From Porphyromonas uenonis DSM 23387 = JCM 13868 (GTDB lineage: Bacteria > Bacteroidota > Bacteroidia > Bacteroidales > Porphyromonadaceae), in the NCBI RefSeq assembly GCF_000482365.1, contig NZ_KI535310.1, forward strand, positions 55,127 to 119,126: a DNA stretch of 64,000 nt. Reading direction: 5' to 3'. The notes under the pieces were generated by a model, which was not told where the DNA came from, searched no databases, and saw nothing but the letters and a program-made list of their open reading frames with translations. The position numbers were made by a program, and so were the translations under genes. Position 1 is the first letter of the stretch. The number at the start of each line of letters is the position of its first letter. This document shows, in pieces, positions 1 to 8,316 of this stretch.

Positions 1-1083
1 CAGTACAATTGGGAGCAGGAGTGTGCTGAGTTTGACACCTTTACTGCTCAAGATGTAGAGCACGCCATCGCTACAGCTACGCCTACCCTACGCGACTTCA
101 AGGCACTCATCTCCCCCGCTGGAGATGCTTACCTAGACGCTATGGCGACCAAAGCACAGCAGCTCAGCATCGAGCGTTTTGGCAAGACCATACGCATGTA
201 CGAGCCTCTCTACCTTTCTAACTATTGCCACAACCACTGCGTCTACTGTGGGTTCAATCAGGAGAACAAGATCGTCCGGAAGGTACTCACCATGGAGGAG
301 GTACAGGCTGAGGCAAAAGCTATCGCCGACATGGGCTTCACCCATATCCTCCTCGTGGCTGGCGAGTCGCCCAAGCATGCTGGCGTCGACTACTACCGTC
401 AGGTCATCGAGCTCATCCGCCCCATGTTTGCGCAAATATCGATCGAGGTACAGCCTATGTCTGTCGAGGATTACAAAGTTCTCGTCGAGGCGGGCGCACA
501 CTACGTCTGCGTCTATCAGGAGACCTACAACGAGGAGAGCTATCCACGCTTTCACCCCAAGGGGCTTAAGGCCAACTACCGCTTCCGCCTAGAGACGCCC
601 GACAGAGCTGCCGAGGCGGGCTTTCGCAAAGTCGGTATCGGTGCCCTCCTAGGACTAGACAACTGGCGCACGGATGCTTTCTTTACAGCGCTACACCTAG
701 ACTATCTAGAGAGCCACCACTGGCAGACCAAGTACTCCATCTCACTACCCCGTCTGCGTCCGCACGTAGGTTCCTACATGCCTGCAGACCCGATCAACGA
801 CCGTCAGATGGTACAGCTCATCTGCGCCTACCGCATCTTCGATCCCGAGGTCGAGATCTCGCTATCCACACGTGAGAGCAGTGCCTTCAGAGATATGGCT
901 GTACGCATCGGCGCCAACTCTATGAGTGCCGGCAGTAGCACACAGCCTGGCGGTTATGTCGATCCTAATCCTGAGCTCGAGCAATTCTCTATCAACGACT
1001 CACGCTCTCCCGAAGAGATGATCGCTGCTATCAAAGCACAGGGATACGAAGTCATCTGGAAAGACTGGGACCAGTGGATGTAA
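1..1083 (+). CDS. thiH: 2-iminoacetate synthase ThiH (5' end outside window)
   Basis: Radical SAM tyrosine lyase that makes dehydroglycine (2-iminoacetate) for the thiazole ring of thiamine. The frame is open from base 1, giving 360 residues, so only a few N-terminal residues of a usual ThiH are missing. An internal ATG at 142 is not the start, because the upstream frame continues with typical ThiH sequence. The CX3CX2C cluster motif (C-HNH-C-VY-C, about nt 226-249) binds the 4Fe-4S cluster. Downstream the stop overlaps the GTG start of thiF, so the two genes are translationally coupled in a thiamine operon whose earlier part lies before the window. Confidence 0.95.
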   Translation, partial: QYNWEQECAEFDTFTAQDVEHAIATATPTLRDFKALISPAGDAYLDAMATKAQQLSIERFGKTIRMYEPLYLSNYCHNHCVYCGFNQENKIVRKVLTMEEVQAEAKAIADMGFTHILLVAGESPKHAGVDYYRQVIELIRPMFAQISIEVQPMSVEDYKVLVEAGAHYVCVYQETYNEESYPRFHPKGLKANYRFRLETPDRAAEAGFRKVGIGALLGLDNWRTDAFFTALHLDYLESHHWQTKYSISLPRLRPHVGSYMPADPINDRQMVQLICAYRIFDPEVEISLSTRESSAFRDMAVRIGANSMSAGSSTQPGGYVDPNPELEQFSINDSRSPEEMIAAIKAQGYEVIWKDWDQWM

Positions 1084-1817
1084 CCCGCACGCCCCACGAC
1101 AACACGGGCAACGCTGGCATCGCTGACAGCGCACGATACGAGCGTCAGCTACAGCTCCCCGAGATAGGTCCCGAGGGTCAGCGACTACTCGCTCAGACGA
1201 GCGTGGCAGTCGTTGGCGCTGGGGGCTTGGGGGCTCCTATACTTTACTACCTTACGGCTGCAGGCATCGGGCGCATCGCCATCATCGACTGTGATGTCGT
1301 CTCCCCGTCCAATCTCCAGCGTCAGATCCTCTACGGTGAGTCCGACCTCGCACACCCCAAAGCCATCCAGGCGCAAAAGCGTCTCACCGCGCTCAATAGT
1401 ACCCTCCATATCGAGGCCATCACCGAGCGACTCAACGAAGCCAATGTGGCGACCCTACTAGCCGACTACCAGATCATCGTCGACGCTACGGACAACTACC
1501 CTACACGCTACCTCCTAGACGACTACACCCATAGCACCGCCAAGCCGCTTGTGCATGGAGCCATCGAGGGGTGGCGAGGACAATGTACTATCTTTGCGCC
1601 CTCTAGTAGTCTACGTTATCGCGACCTGTACAGCGAACCGCACAGCGCAGAGAAGACCGTACCGCCCGGCGTCATCGGCGCCACCGCTGGTGTCATCGGT
1701 AGCATCCAAGCGAGTCAAACGCTCCAGCTAGCCTTAGGGCAGACGCCCGCCCTCCTCGGCAAGCTCCTCACCGTCGACCTGTGGCACGGCTCGTGGCACA
1801 CCTTCGACCTCGCCTGA
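1074..1817 (+). CDS. thiF: ThiF/MoeB-family adenylyltransferase, probably ThiF
   Basis: E1-like enzyme that would adenylate the C-terminus of the sulfur carrier ThiS for thiazole synthesis. The protein has 247 residues with the Rossmann nucleotide loop VGAGGLGAP at about residues 47-55, the N-terminal RYERQLQLPEIG signature, the NLQRQILY segment and the ATDNYPTRY motif. The start is GTG at 1074, overlapping the thiH stop. The CxxC zinc pairs found in E. coli ThiF and MoeB are absent; only two cysteines are visible. Position behind thiH argues for ThiF rather than MoeB. Confidence 0.85.
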   Translation: MDVTRTPHDNTGNAGIADSARYERQLQLPEIGPEGQRLLAQTSVAVVGAGGLGAPILYYLTAAGIGRIAIIDCDVVSPSNLQRQILYGESDLAHPKAIQAQKRLTALNSTLHIEAITERLNEANVATLLADYQIIVDATDNYPTRYLLDDYTHSTAKPLVHGAIEGWRGQCTIFAPSSSLRYRDLYSEPHSAEKTVPPGVIGATAGVIGSIQASQTLQLALGQTPALLGKLLTVDLWHGSWHTFDLA

Positions 1818-1861
1818 TACAAACCAAGCACAAGTAACCCATCCATACGTCCATAACTAAG

Positions 1862-1894
1862 AGACTGTCGCCCCCGAGGTGGCAGTCTTTTCTT
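1862..1894 (+). terminator. Rho-independent terminator after thiF
   Basis: An 11-bp hairpin arm AGACTGTCGCC pairs with GGTGGCAGTCT (two G-T pairs), with a short CCCGA loop, and is followed by TTTTCTTTT. It closes the thiamine operon. Confidence 0.8.
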
Positions 1895-1936
1895 TTGGGT
1901 AGCTCGACGATTGTTCGCCAAATCGCTCAAAGCGTC

Positions 1937-2022
1937 AGTTTCCTACCCATGAAACTAGAGTTTCCTACCCATGAAACTGGAGTTTCCTACCTATGAAACT
2001 GTAGTTTCACCCGTATGAAACT
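1937..2022. repeat. Four-unit palindrome array, AGTTTC-N8-GAAACT, 22-bp period
   Basis: Four units start at 1937, 1959, 1981 and 2003, exactly 22 bp apart. Each is a 6-bp inverted repeat around an 8-nt centre, with a 2-bp spacer between units. The centres vary (CTACCCAT, CTACCTAT, ACCCGTAT) while the arms are constant. The array sits about 40 bp upstream of the pdxH -7 element. A second array of the same family is at 23239. Confidence 0.9.
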
Positions 2023-2063
2023 ACAATTGGCTCGCAGGATCAGAGCGTTAAGAGCAAATTCCG

Positions 2064-2071
2064 TATCTTTG
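2064..2071 (+). promoter_or_regulatory. Bacteroidetes -7 element for pdxH
   Basis: TATCTTTG matches TAnnTTTG. It lies 69 bp before the chosen pdxH ATG, which favours the ATG at 2140 over the GTG at 2086. Confidence 0.7.
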
Positions 2072-2139
2072 TGAGCGAATGAGGGGTGAGCGAGCTCATC
2101 TGTGGCTTCGCAGCACCCTCCTATGACACCTTATTAGTT

Positions 2140-2787
2140 ATGGATCTACATTACGAAGACATACGACGTGACTACGGGCGCAGGAGCCTCAGCCGTAAGG
2201 ATCTGACGGACGATCCCTTTGACCTGGTCAGACTATGGCTACAAGAGGCTGTGGACGATCCTAAGGTCCTAGAGCCTACGGCTGTGCTGGTCTGCACCAG
2301 TACACCCGATGGACACCCTAGTTCGCGGACCGTATTGCTCAAGGAGCTACTCGGCGAGGAGTTTATCTTCTACAGCAACTACGAGAGTCGCAAGGGTCAG
2401 CAGATGGCTGCCAATCCACACGTCAGCCTCACCTTCCTCTGGCACGAGCTGGAGCGACAGATACATGTCGAGGGGACGGTGCGACACCTAGAGCCTGAGA
2501 TCAGTGATCAGTACTTCGCCACGCGACCCTACAAGAGCCGTATCGGAGCACGCATATCGCCTCAGAGCCACCCGATACCTGACCGCAACTACATTTACAC
2601 GCACTTTGTCACGGAGGCCGCTAAGTTTGCCCTGCAGACTGTACCCCGCCCCGACAACTGGGGAGGCTTTGCGGTGCTGCCTAGTCGTATAGAGTTTTGG
2701 CAGGGTCGTCCTAGTCGTCTGCACGACCGCTTCCTCTATGAGCGTCAGGAGGACAATTCGTGGACTATCAACCGTCTGGCACCCTAG
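2140..2787 (+). CDS. pdxH: Pyridoxine/pyridoxamine 5'-phosphate oxidase
   Basis: FMN enzyme that oxidises PNP or PMP to pyridoxal 5'-phosphate. The protein has 215 residues from ATG 2140. Family sequence starts immediately (MDLHYEDIRRDYGRRSL), whereas the 18 extra codons from a GTG at 2086 do not resemble PdxH. Visible signatures are SSRTVLLKEL (FMN site), the SPQSHPI region, and the C-terminal WQGRPSRLHDR box, with RLHDR contacting the substrate phosphate. The next gene begins 5 bp after the stop, so it is co-transcribed with tsaB and probably the etf genes. Confidence 0.95.
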   Translation: MDLHYEDIRRDYGRRSLSRKDLTDDPFDLVRLWLQEAVDDPKVLEPTAVLVCTSTPDGHPSSRTVLLKELLGEEFIFYSNYESRKGQQMAANPHVSLTFLWHELERQIHVEGTVRHLEPEISDQYFATRPYKSRIGARISPQSHPIPDRNYIYTHFVTEAAKFALQTVPRPDNWGGFAVLPSRIEFWQGRPSRLHDRFLYERQEDNSWTINRLAP

Positions 2788-2792
2788 TGCTT

Positions 2793-3473
2793 ATGAACGC
2801 AATGAAACCTGTACTCCTAGCTATCGACACCGCCCTGCAGGGGTGTAGCGTCGCTGTGACCGACAGCGAGCAGGTCCTATACGCTAAGGTGTACCAAGAG
2901 ACAGAAATATCTAATGCGGTGCTCATCGGACGCTACACAGAGGAGGCTATCAGCTGGTGTCAAGAGCAGGGCTACCAGATAGCAGCCATAGCGACGACCG
3001 ATGGTCCGGGCTCCTACACGGGGCTGCGCATAGGGGCTGCACTGGCCAAGGGACTAGCCTTCGGGCGGAGCATCCCGCTCATTGCCGTCTCCACTTTGCA
3101 GCTCCTATTGGCGGGCTTGCCGAGCTTCGCTGGTGAGACCGTTGCGCTGCTCGATGCGGGGCATGGAAACGCTTATCAGCAGACTTTCGACGCCGAGGGG
3201 GCACCTCGTGACAAAGCAACTTTTGTCACCATCTCATCAGATTGGCACGCACCCGCTGAGAGCCGTATCGTCTATGTCGGCTCGCTACCCGTAGAGGGTA
3301 CCGCTGTCGCTCCGCCAACGGCCGAAACGCTCGCCACCGTGGCGCGCAGATACTGGCTGGAGGAGCGATACGTCGACACCGCCTACTGGGAGCCAAACTA
3401 TGTCAAGCCCTACAAGGCAGTCGTGGGACAAAACAAAGTCCTCGAGCGACTCAAACTATCTAAACAAGCATAA
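2793..3473 (+). CDS. tsaB: tRNA t6A threonylcarbamoyltransferase complex subunit TsaB
   Basis: Non-catalytic partner of TsaD in making N6-threonylcarbamoyladenosine at position 37 of ANN-decoding tRNAs. It has 226 residues with ASKHA-fold markers: AIDTALQGCSVAV near the N-terminus and the TsaB hallmark GPGSYTGLRIG at about residues 70-80. The start is taken at ATG 2793, 5 bp after pdxH; ATG 2802 is also possible. A longer frame reaching into pdxH was rejected because the ILAIDT strand should lie near the N-terminus. Confidence 0.93.
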   Translation: MNAMKPVLLAIDTALQGCSVAVTDSEQVLYAKVYQETEISNAVLIGRYTEEAISWCQEQGYQIAAIATTDGPGSYTGLRIGAALAKGLAFGRSIPLIAVSTLQLLLAGLPSFAGETVALLDAGHGNAYQQTFDAEGAPRDKATFVTISSDWHAPAESRIVYVGSLPVEGTAVAPPTAETLATVARRYWLEERYVDTAYWEPNYVKPYKAVVGQNKVLERLKLSKQA

Positions 3474-3493
3474 ACCACAACTACGACCTAAAT

Positions 3494-4378
3494 ATGATCA
3501 AAGATATCATCGTACTTGCCAAGCAAGTCCCCGACACACGTAATGTCGGCAAAGATGCTATGAAGGCTGACGGCACTGTGAACCGTGCCGCCCTCGACGC
3601 TATCTTTAACCCCGAGGATCTAAACGCGCTCGAGCAGGCGCTCCGTATCAAGGAGCAGAACCCCGACTGCCGTGTCTCCGTACTCACCATGGGGCCTCCC
3701 CGTGCTGCTGAGATCATTCGTGAGGCGCTCTACCGTGGCGCTGACCACGGTTACCTGCTGACCGATAGAGCTTTCGCTGGGGCTGATACGCTTGCCACAA
3801 GCTACGCTTTGGCCTGCGCTATACGTCATATCTACAAGGGCGGACTACCCGACCTCATCCTCGGTGGCCGTCAGGCTATCGATGGCGACACCGCTCAGGT
3901 GGGGCCGCAGGTGGGTGAGAAGCTCGGCATCAACGTAGTCACCTACTGCGAGCAGATCGATCAGATAGAGGGCGACCAGCTCACCATCACCCGCCGTCTG
4001 GAGCATGGCGTGGAGACGGTACGTGCTCACAAGCCACTCCTGCTGACGGTCACGGGCAGCGCAGCACCCTGTCGCCTGCGCAATGCTAAGCGTGTACAGA
4101 AGTACAAGTATGCAGCCTCGGCTCTAGAGCTAGACGCACTGCCCGAGACATGGCGCAAGCGTATAGAGCGCAATCCGGAGGAGCTGACGATCGACATCTT
4201 GACGGCTGAGAGCACGGGCGCAGACATCGTTCAGTGCGGTCTCTCGGGCTCTCCGACGAAGGTCAAGAGTATCGAGAGCGTCGTCTTTAAGGCTAAGGAG
4301 GTGATGCACCTCTCCAGCAGCGATGCCGACCTAGAGACTTTGATACAAACCCTATTAGCAAACCACACCATCGGCTGA
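3494..4378 (+). CDS. etfB: Electron transfer flavoprotein beta subunit
   Basis: Small subunit of the ETF heterodimer that carries electrons to or from acyl-CoA dehydrogenase. It has 294 residues with the FixA-type start IKDIIVLAKQVPDT, the NPEDLNALEQALR helix and a GRQAIDGDTAQVGPQ segment, all typical of group II EtfB. It lies 20 bp after tsaB and directly before etfA and an acyl-CoA dehydrogenase. This arrangement in butyrate-forming anaerobes supplies the crotonyl-CoA to butyryl-CoA step; bifurcation is possible but not shown by sequence. Confidence 0.95.
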   Translation: MIKDIIVLAKQVPDTRNVGKDAMKADGTVNRAALDAIFNPEDLNALEQALRIKEQNPDCRVSVLTMGPPRAAEIIREALYRGADHGYLLTDRAFAGADTLATSYALACAIRHIYKGGLPDLILGGRQAIDGDTAQVGPQVGEKLGINVVTYCEQIDQIEGDQLTITRRLEHGVETVRAHKPLLLTVTGSAAPCRLRNAKRVQKYKYAASALELDALPETWRKRIERNPEELTIDILTAESTGADIVQCGLSGSPTKVKSIESVVFKAKEVMHLSSSDADLETLIQTLLANHTIG

Positions 4379-4418
4379 AAGAGTGCCGCTTTTGCACACC
4401 CATATAATAAGACAGACT

Positions 4419-5432
4419 ATGAACAATCTATTCGTATACCTAGAGATCGAAGATGGGAGCGTACACGACGTCAGCCTAGAGCTACTCACCAAGGGGCGCT
4501 CACTGGCCAACCAGCTGGGCGTGGCACTAGAGGCGATAGCTATCACCGACCGCGCTGAGGGGATCGCCGACACGGTCATGCCCTATGGCGTAGACAAGCT
4601 ACACCTCTTCGTAGACCCTCGTCTAGAGCATTACCAAACGCTACCACACGCGAGCATCGTCATCAAGCTATTCCAGCAGGAGAAGCCGCAGATCTGCCTC
4701 CTCGGTGCGACAACCATAGGACGTGACCTAGGACCTCGTGTCTCCTCGTCACTCGGCAGCGGACTAACTGCTGACTGTACCTCTCTGGAGATCGGCGACT
4801 ATACAGACAAGGACAAGGAGTTCAAGAACCTCCTTTACCAGATCCGCCCAGCTTTCGGTGGCAACATCGTGGCAACCATTGTCAACCCTGAGCATCGTCC
4901 ACAGATGGCGACAGTACGCCCTGGTGTGATGAAGAAGGAGATTTACAAAGCTGACCACAAGGGCGAGGTGATCAACCATTCGGTGGCTGACTTCGTTCAT
5001 GATGAGGACTTTGTCATTGAGATCATCGACCGCCACGTTGCCAAGAGCAAGATTAACCTTGGCGGAGCCCCCATCATCGTATCGGGAGGCTACGGTGTCG
5101 GTAGTGCTGAGAGCTTTGAGCTGCTTCACGAGCTGGCCGATCTCCTAGGCGGAGAGGTAGGTGCTACGCGTGCAGCCGTCGATGCGGGCTTTACCGAGCA
5201 TGAGCGACAGATAGGACAGACTGGTGTGACCGTACGACCTAAGCTATACATCGCCTGCGGTATTAGTGGACAGATACAGCATGTGGCTGGTATGCAGGAG
5301 AGCTCCATGATCATCTCTATCAATACGGACCCCGACGCTCCGATCAACACGATCGCTGACTACGTCATCACGGGACGTATCGAGGAGGTTATCCCCAAGC
5401 TCATCAAGTACTACAAGCAAAACTCTAAGTAA
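4419..5432 (+). CDS. etfA: Electron transfer flavoprotein alpha subunit
   Basis: Large ETF subunit that holds the exchangeable FAD. It has 337 residues from ATG 4419 (MNNLFVYLEIEDG). The frame is open back to a GTG at 4383, but the ATG fits the family. The C-terminal FAD-binding domain is intact: SGGYGVGS at about residue 220, then RAAVDAGF, QIGQTGVTVRP, YIACGISGQIQH and a terminal NTDPDAPI stretch. It lies 40 bp after etfB and 21 bp before the acyl-CoA dehydrogenase. Confidence 0.95.
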   Translation: MNNLFVYLEIEDGSVHDVSLELLTKGRSLANQLGVALEAIAITDRAEGIADTVMPYGVDKLHLFVDPRLEHYQTLPHASIVIKLFQQEKPQICLLGATTIGRDLGPRVSSSLGSGLTADCTSLEIGDYTDKDKEFKNLLYQIRPAFGGNIVATIVNPEHRPQMATVRPGVMKKEIYKADHKGEVINHSVADFVHDEDFVIEIIDRHVAKSKINLGGAPIIVSGGYGVGSAESFELLHELADLLGGEVGATRAAVDAGFTEHERQIGQTGVTVRPKLYIACGISGQIQHVAGMQESSMIISINTDPDAPINTIADYVITGRIEEVIPKLIKYYKQNSK

Positions 5433-5453
5433 TTCCCTCTAGACGACAGAATC

Positions 5454-7184
5454 ATGGCAAACTTCTATACAGACAATCCACATATACAGTACCACCTCCA
5501 GCATCCGCTCATGGAGCGCATTGCACGGCTTAAGGAGCGTGACTACGCCGATGCTGACCAGTATGACTATGCCCCCTCAGACTATGCCGATGCGCTGGAT
5601 AGTTACCAGCGTGTACTAGAGATAGTCGGTGAGGTGTGTGGCGAGGTGATCGCGCCCAATGCAGCCGAGGTGGACCTGACGGGTCCAACGCTCCACGAGG
5701 GACGTGTCTCTTACGATCCGCTCACGGCGCAAAACCTAGACACCGTACGACAGACTGGACTCATGGGTATGGCACTTCCCCGTCGCTACGGAGGACTCAA
5801 CATGCCGATCACTCCTTATATTATGGCTGCCGACATGGTCTCACGTGCTGACGCTGGCTTTGAGAATCTCTGGGGACTACAGGACTGCGCCGAGACGCTT
5901 TACGAGTTTGGCTCTGAGGATCAGCGTGAGCGCTTCCTCCCCCGTGTTTGCGCCGGTGAGACGATGTCTATGGACTTGACCGAGCCTGATGCAGGTAGTG
6001 ACCTGCAGGCCGTTATGCTCAAGGCTACCTACAATGAGGCTGACCAGCAGTGGTACCTCAACGGTGTCAAGCGCTTTATCACCAATGGCGATTCCGATAT
6101 CCACCTCGTACTGGCACGTAGTGAGGAGGGAACCAAGGATGCGCGTGGTCTCTCCATGTTTATCTATGATGCTAAGAAGGGGGGCGTGACCGTCCGCCGC
6201 ATAGAGAACAAGATGGGTATCAAGGGTGTCCCCACCTGCGAGCTTGTCTTCAAGGATGCTCCAGCCGAGCTATGTGGTGATCGACGTCTAGGACTCATTC
6301 GCTACGTCATGTCTCTGATGAATGGTGCTCGTCTAGGCATCATGGCGCAAGCTGTCGGTATCTCCGAGGCTGCCTATCGTGAGGCTAAGGCTTACGCTGC
6401 TGACCGTCATCAGTATGGGCACGCCATCGACAAGTTCCCCGCTGTCTATGAGATGCTAGCCCTCATACGTGCTAAGGCTGACGCAACCCGTGCGCATCTC
6501 TACGAGACGAGCCGCTTCGTGGATATGTACAAGGCTTACGACGACATAGCTCGTGAGCGCAAGCTTACCCCCGAGGAGCGCAAGGAGCAGAAGTACTACA
6601 GCCGTCTGGCTGACGCTTATACGCCTATTGGCAAAGGCATGAGCACCGAGCTAGCCAACCAAAACGTCTACGACTGCATCCAGATATACGGTGGCTCAGG
6701 CTATATGAAGGACTACACCTGCGAGCGTCTCTATCGTGACGTGCGTATCACCAACATCTACGAGGGTACCACGCAGCTACAGGTCGTAGCGGCTATCCGC
6801 CACGTCACCACGGGCACATACTTCGCACGCCTAGAGGAGTACCAGCAGGTAGCTGTCTCGCCCGAGTGGCAGGAGACGAAGGAGCTACTAGCCACTTGGA
6901 TAGAGCGTGCCAAGGCTTGCACCGAGCTCGTCACCGAGGCAAAGGATCAGACCCTCCTCGACTACCACGCTCGTCGTCTCGTCGAGATGTGTGGGCACTG
7001 CATCTTCGCACACCTGCTACTCATCGCAGCGCAGGAGCGTCCCGACCTCTACGAGCACTCCACACACGTATATATACAGTACGCCAGTGGAGAGATGGAC
7101 AAGTGCGAGGGGCAGATACGTCGCTTCGATCCCAAGCAGCTCCAGCACTACGCTGTGCAGACCTCTACGCCCGCTGAGGCGTAG
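5454..7184 (+). CDS. Acyl-CoA dehydrogenase, long form, probably butyryl-CoA dehydrogenase
   Basis: FAD enzyme for interconversion of acyl-CoA and enoyl-CoA, paired here with etfBA. It has 576 residues against about 380 for classical Bcd, with extra sequence around residues 360-390 and an approximately 130-residue C-terminal helical extension. Visible elements are GLMGMALPRRYGG, the FAD/substrate motif MDLTEPDAGSDLQ (about residues 164-176), the RLGIMAQAVG helix, and IQIYGGSGYMKDY leading to IYEGTTQLQ, where the glutamate is the expected catalytic base. Substrate length cannot be read from the sequence; butyryl-CoA is inferred from the operon and the likely taxon. Confidence 0.88.
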   Translation: MANFYTDNPHIQYHLQHPLMERIARLKERDYADADQYDYAPSDYADALDSYQRVLEIVGEVCGEVIAPNAAEVDLTGPTLHEGRVSYDPLTAQNLDTVRQTGLMGMALPRRYGGLNMPITPYIMAADMVSRADAGFENLWGLQDCAETLYEFGSEDQRERFLPRVCAGETMSMDLTEPDAGSDLQAVMLKATYNEADQQWYLNGVKRFITNGDSDIHLVLARSEEGTKDARGLSMFIYDAKKGGVTVRRIENKMGIKGVPTCELVFKDAPAELCGDRRLGLIRYVMSLMNGARLGIMAQAVGISEAAYREAKAYAADRHQYGHAIDKFPAVYEMLALIRAKADATRAHLYETSRFVDMYKAYDDIARERKLTPEERKEQKYYSRLADAYTPIGKGMSTELANQNVYDCIQIYGGSGYMKDYTCERLYRDVRITNIYEGTTQLQVVAAIRHVTTGTYFARLEEYQQVAVSPEWQETKELLATWIERAKACTELVTEAKDQTLLDYHARRLVEMCGHCIFAHLLLIAAQERPDLYEHSTHVYIQYASGEMDKCEGQIRRFDPKQLQHYAVQTSTPAEA

Positions 7185-7213
7185 AGGGCTGTAGACACGG
7201 ACGGACGCACAAT

Positions 7214-7292
7214 ACGAGTAACCCTTTGTAGGGACGCTCGATCTGAGCGTCCGTCCCCGTCAAAACAAATACGACCGTGCGTCCCTACAAGG
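7214..7292. repeat. Short MITE-like repeat (ACGAGTA family)
   Basis: This 79-bp copy begins ACGAGTAAC-CCTTTGTAGGGACG, has an internal GCTCGatctGAGC palindrome and the GTCCGTCCCCGT core, and ends in CGTGCGTCCCTACAA. Related copies occur near 9550, 10127, 11937, 25014 and 55759. It separates the acyl-CoA dehydrogenase from thyA. Confidence 0.8.
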
Positions 7293-7312
7293 ACTATCTG
7301 TATCAGATTCAC

Positions 7313-7357
7313 TCCGATAGCTCTGATAGTTCCGATAGCTCAGATAGCTCAGACACC
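7313..7357. repeat. 9-bp tandem repeat before thyA
   Basis: Five consecutive 9-bp units of the form TCnGATAGy run up to 22 bp before the thyA ATG. Read in the thyA frame they would encode Ser-Asp-Ser repeats. Confidence 0.85.
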
Positions 7358-7378
7358 TCCTATTCTCCCCACTCCACT

Positions 7379-8176
7379 ATGCAGCAATACCTTGACCTGA
7401 TAGAGCGTGTCCTCACCGAGGGCAACGAACGTACTGACCGCACGGGCACTGGCACCGTCGGTGTCTTCGGACATCAGATGACCTTTGACCTGGCCGACGG
7501 CTTCCCCTTGCTCACCACCAAGAAGCTACACCTGCGCAGCATCATTCACGAGCTACTATGGTTCCTCAAGGGCGATACTAACCTTCAGTACCTGCACGAC
7601 AACAAGGTCTCTATCTGGGACGAGTGGGCCGACGAAGCGGGCGACCTAGGGCCCATCTACGGGGCGCAGTGGAGACATTGGTTCGACCCACACACGGGGC
7701 AGACCATTGACCAGATGCAGCAAGCGCTCGACCTGATACGTCATCAGCCCGACAGCCGCCGCATAGTCGTCTCAGCGTGGAACGTTGCCGACCTACCCCT
7801 CATGCACCTCTCCCCCTGTCACTGTCTCATGCAGTACTACGTCGTGGGGGACAAACTAGACCTGCAGCTCTATCAGCGCAGTGCCGACATCTTCCTCGGG
7901 GTCCCCTTCAACATCGCCTCCTACGCCCTCCTCCTCATGATGACAGCGCAAGTCACAGGGCTACGCCCCGGACGCTTCATCCACACCCTTGGCGATGCAC
8001 ATTTATATAAGAACCATCTCGAGCAGGCGCGACTGCAGCTCACCCGCACGCCACGCCCACTCCCTACGATGACCCTCCGAGACCGAGGGCAGTCGCTCTT
8101 CGACTTCGTCTACGACGACTTCACCCTCACCGATTACAACCCCTATCCGCACATCCCTGCGCCCGTCTCCGTCTAG
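7379..8176 (+). CDS. thyA: Thymidylate synthase
   Basis: Makes dTMP from dUMP using methylene-tetrahydrofolate. It has 265 residues from ATG 7379, matching the usual 264. A longer frame from GTG 7277 would add a Ser-Asp repeat tail encoded by the tandem repeat and a MITE end, so it was rejected. Conserved parts are [11 protein letters not shown], the active-site PCHCLMQ with nucleophile Cys147, the [20 protein letters not shown] block and the [11 protein letters not shown] block. No dihydrofolate reductase gene is next to it in this window. Confidence 0.96.
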   Translation: MQQYLDLIERVLTEGNERTDRTGTGTVGVFGHQMTFDLADGFPLLTTKKLHLRSIIHELLWFLKGDTNLQYLHDNKVSIWDEWADEAGDLGPIYGAQWRHWFDPHTGQTIDQMQQALDLIRHQPDSRRIVVSAWNVADLPLMHLSPCHCLMQYYVVGDKLDLQLYQRSADIFLGVPFNIASYALLLMMTAQVTGLRPGRFIHTLGDAHLYKNHLEQARLQLTRTPRPLPTMTLRDRGQSLFDFVYDDFTLTDYNPYPHIPAPVSV

Positions 8177-8216
8177 TTTCCGCAAGATAGCTCTCTCCTC
8201 ACACTTTCTTCACCGC

Positions 8217-8246
8217 TTGTTAATTCAAAAGATATTGTTATCTTTG
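8217..8246 (+). promoter_or_regulatory. Promoter of the Big2 lipoprotein gene
   Basis: TTGT at 8217-8220 (-33 type) is followed after 18 bp by TATCTTTG at 8239-8246 (-7). The leader to the ATG is about 70 nt. Confidence 0.7.
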
Positions 8247-8316
8247 CATCAGGAGGGTAGACGACAGAGCCTATCATCTTACAAATAGACATTCACCAAT
8301 AACCAACACAATAACT

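Noticed and set aside
1..141. Possible thiH start at ATG 142
   Set aside because: The frame is open from base 1 with ThiH-like sequence; the gene simply begins before the window.
1..200. TPP riboswitch for the thiamine genes
   Set aside because: The operon start lies outside the window and no thi-box sequence is visible here.
1937..2022. CRISPR-like array
   Set aside because: The units are 20-bp palindromes with 2-bp spacers; there are no unique spacers of CRISPR length.
2086..2139. PdxH extension from GTG 2086
   Set aside because: It lies just after the -7 element and the added residues do not resemble PdxH; ATG 2140 fits the family start.
5454..7184. Antisense and alternative-frame ORFs over the acyl-CoA dehydrogenase and many other genes
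   Set aside because: They follow codon bias of the real genes on the other frames and show no domain motifs.
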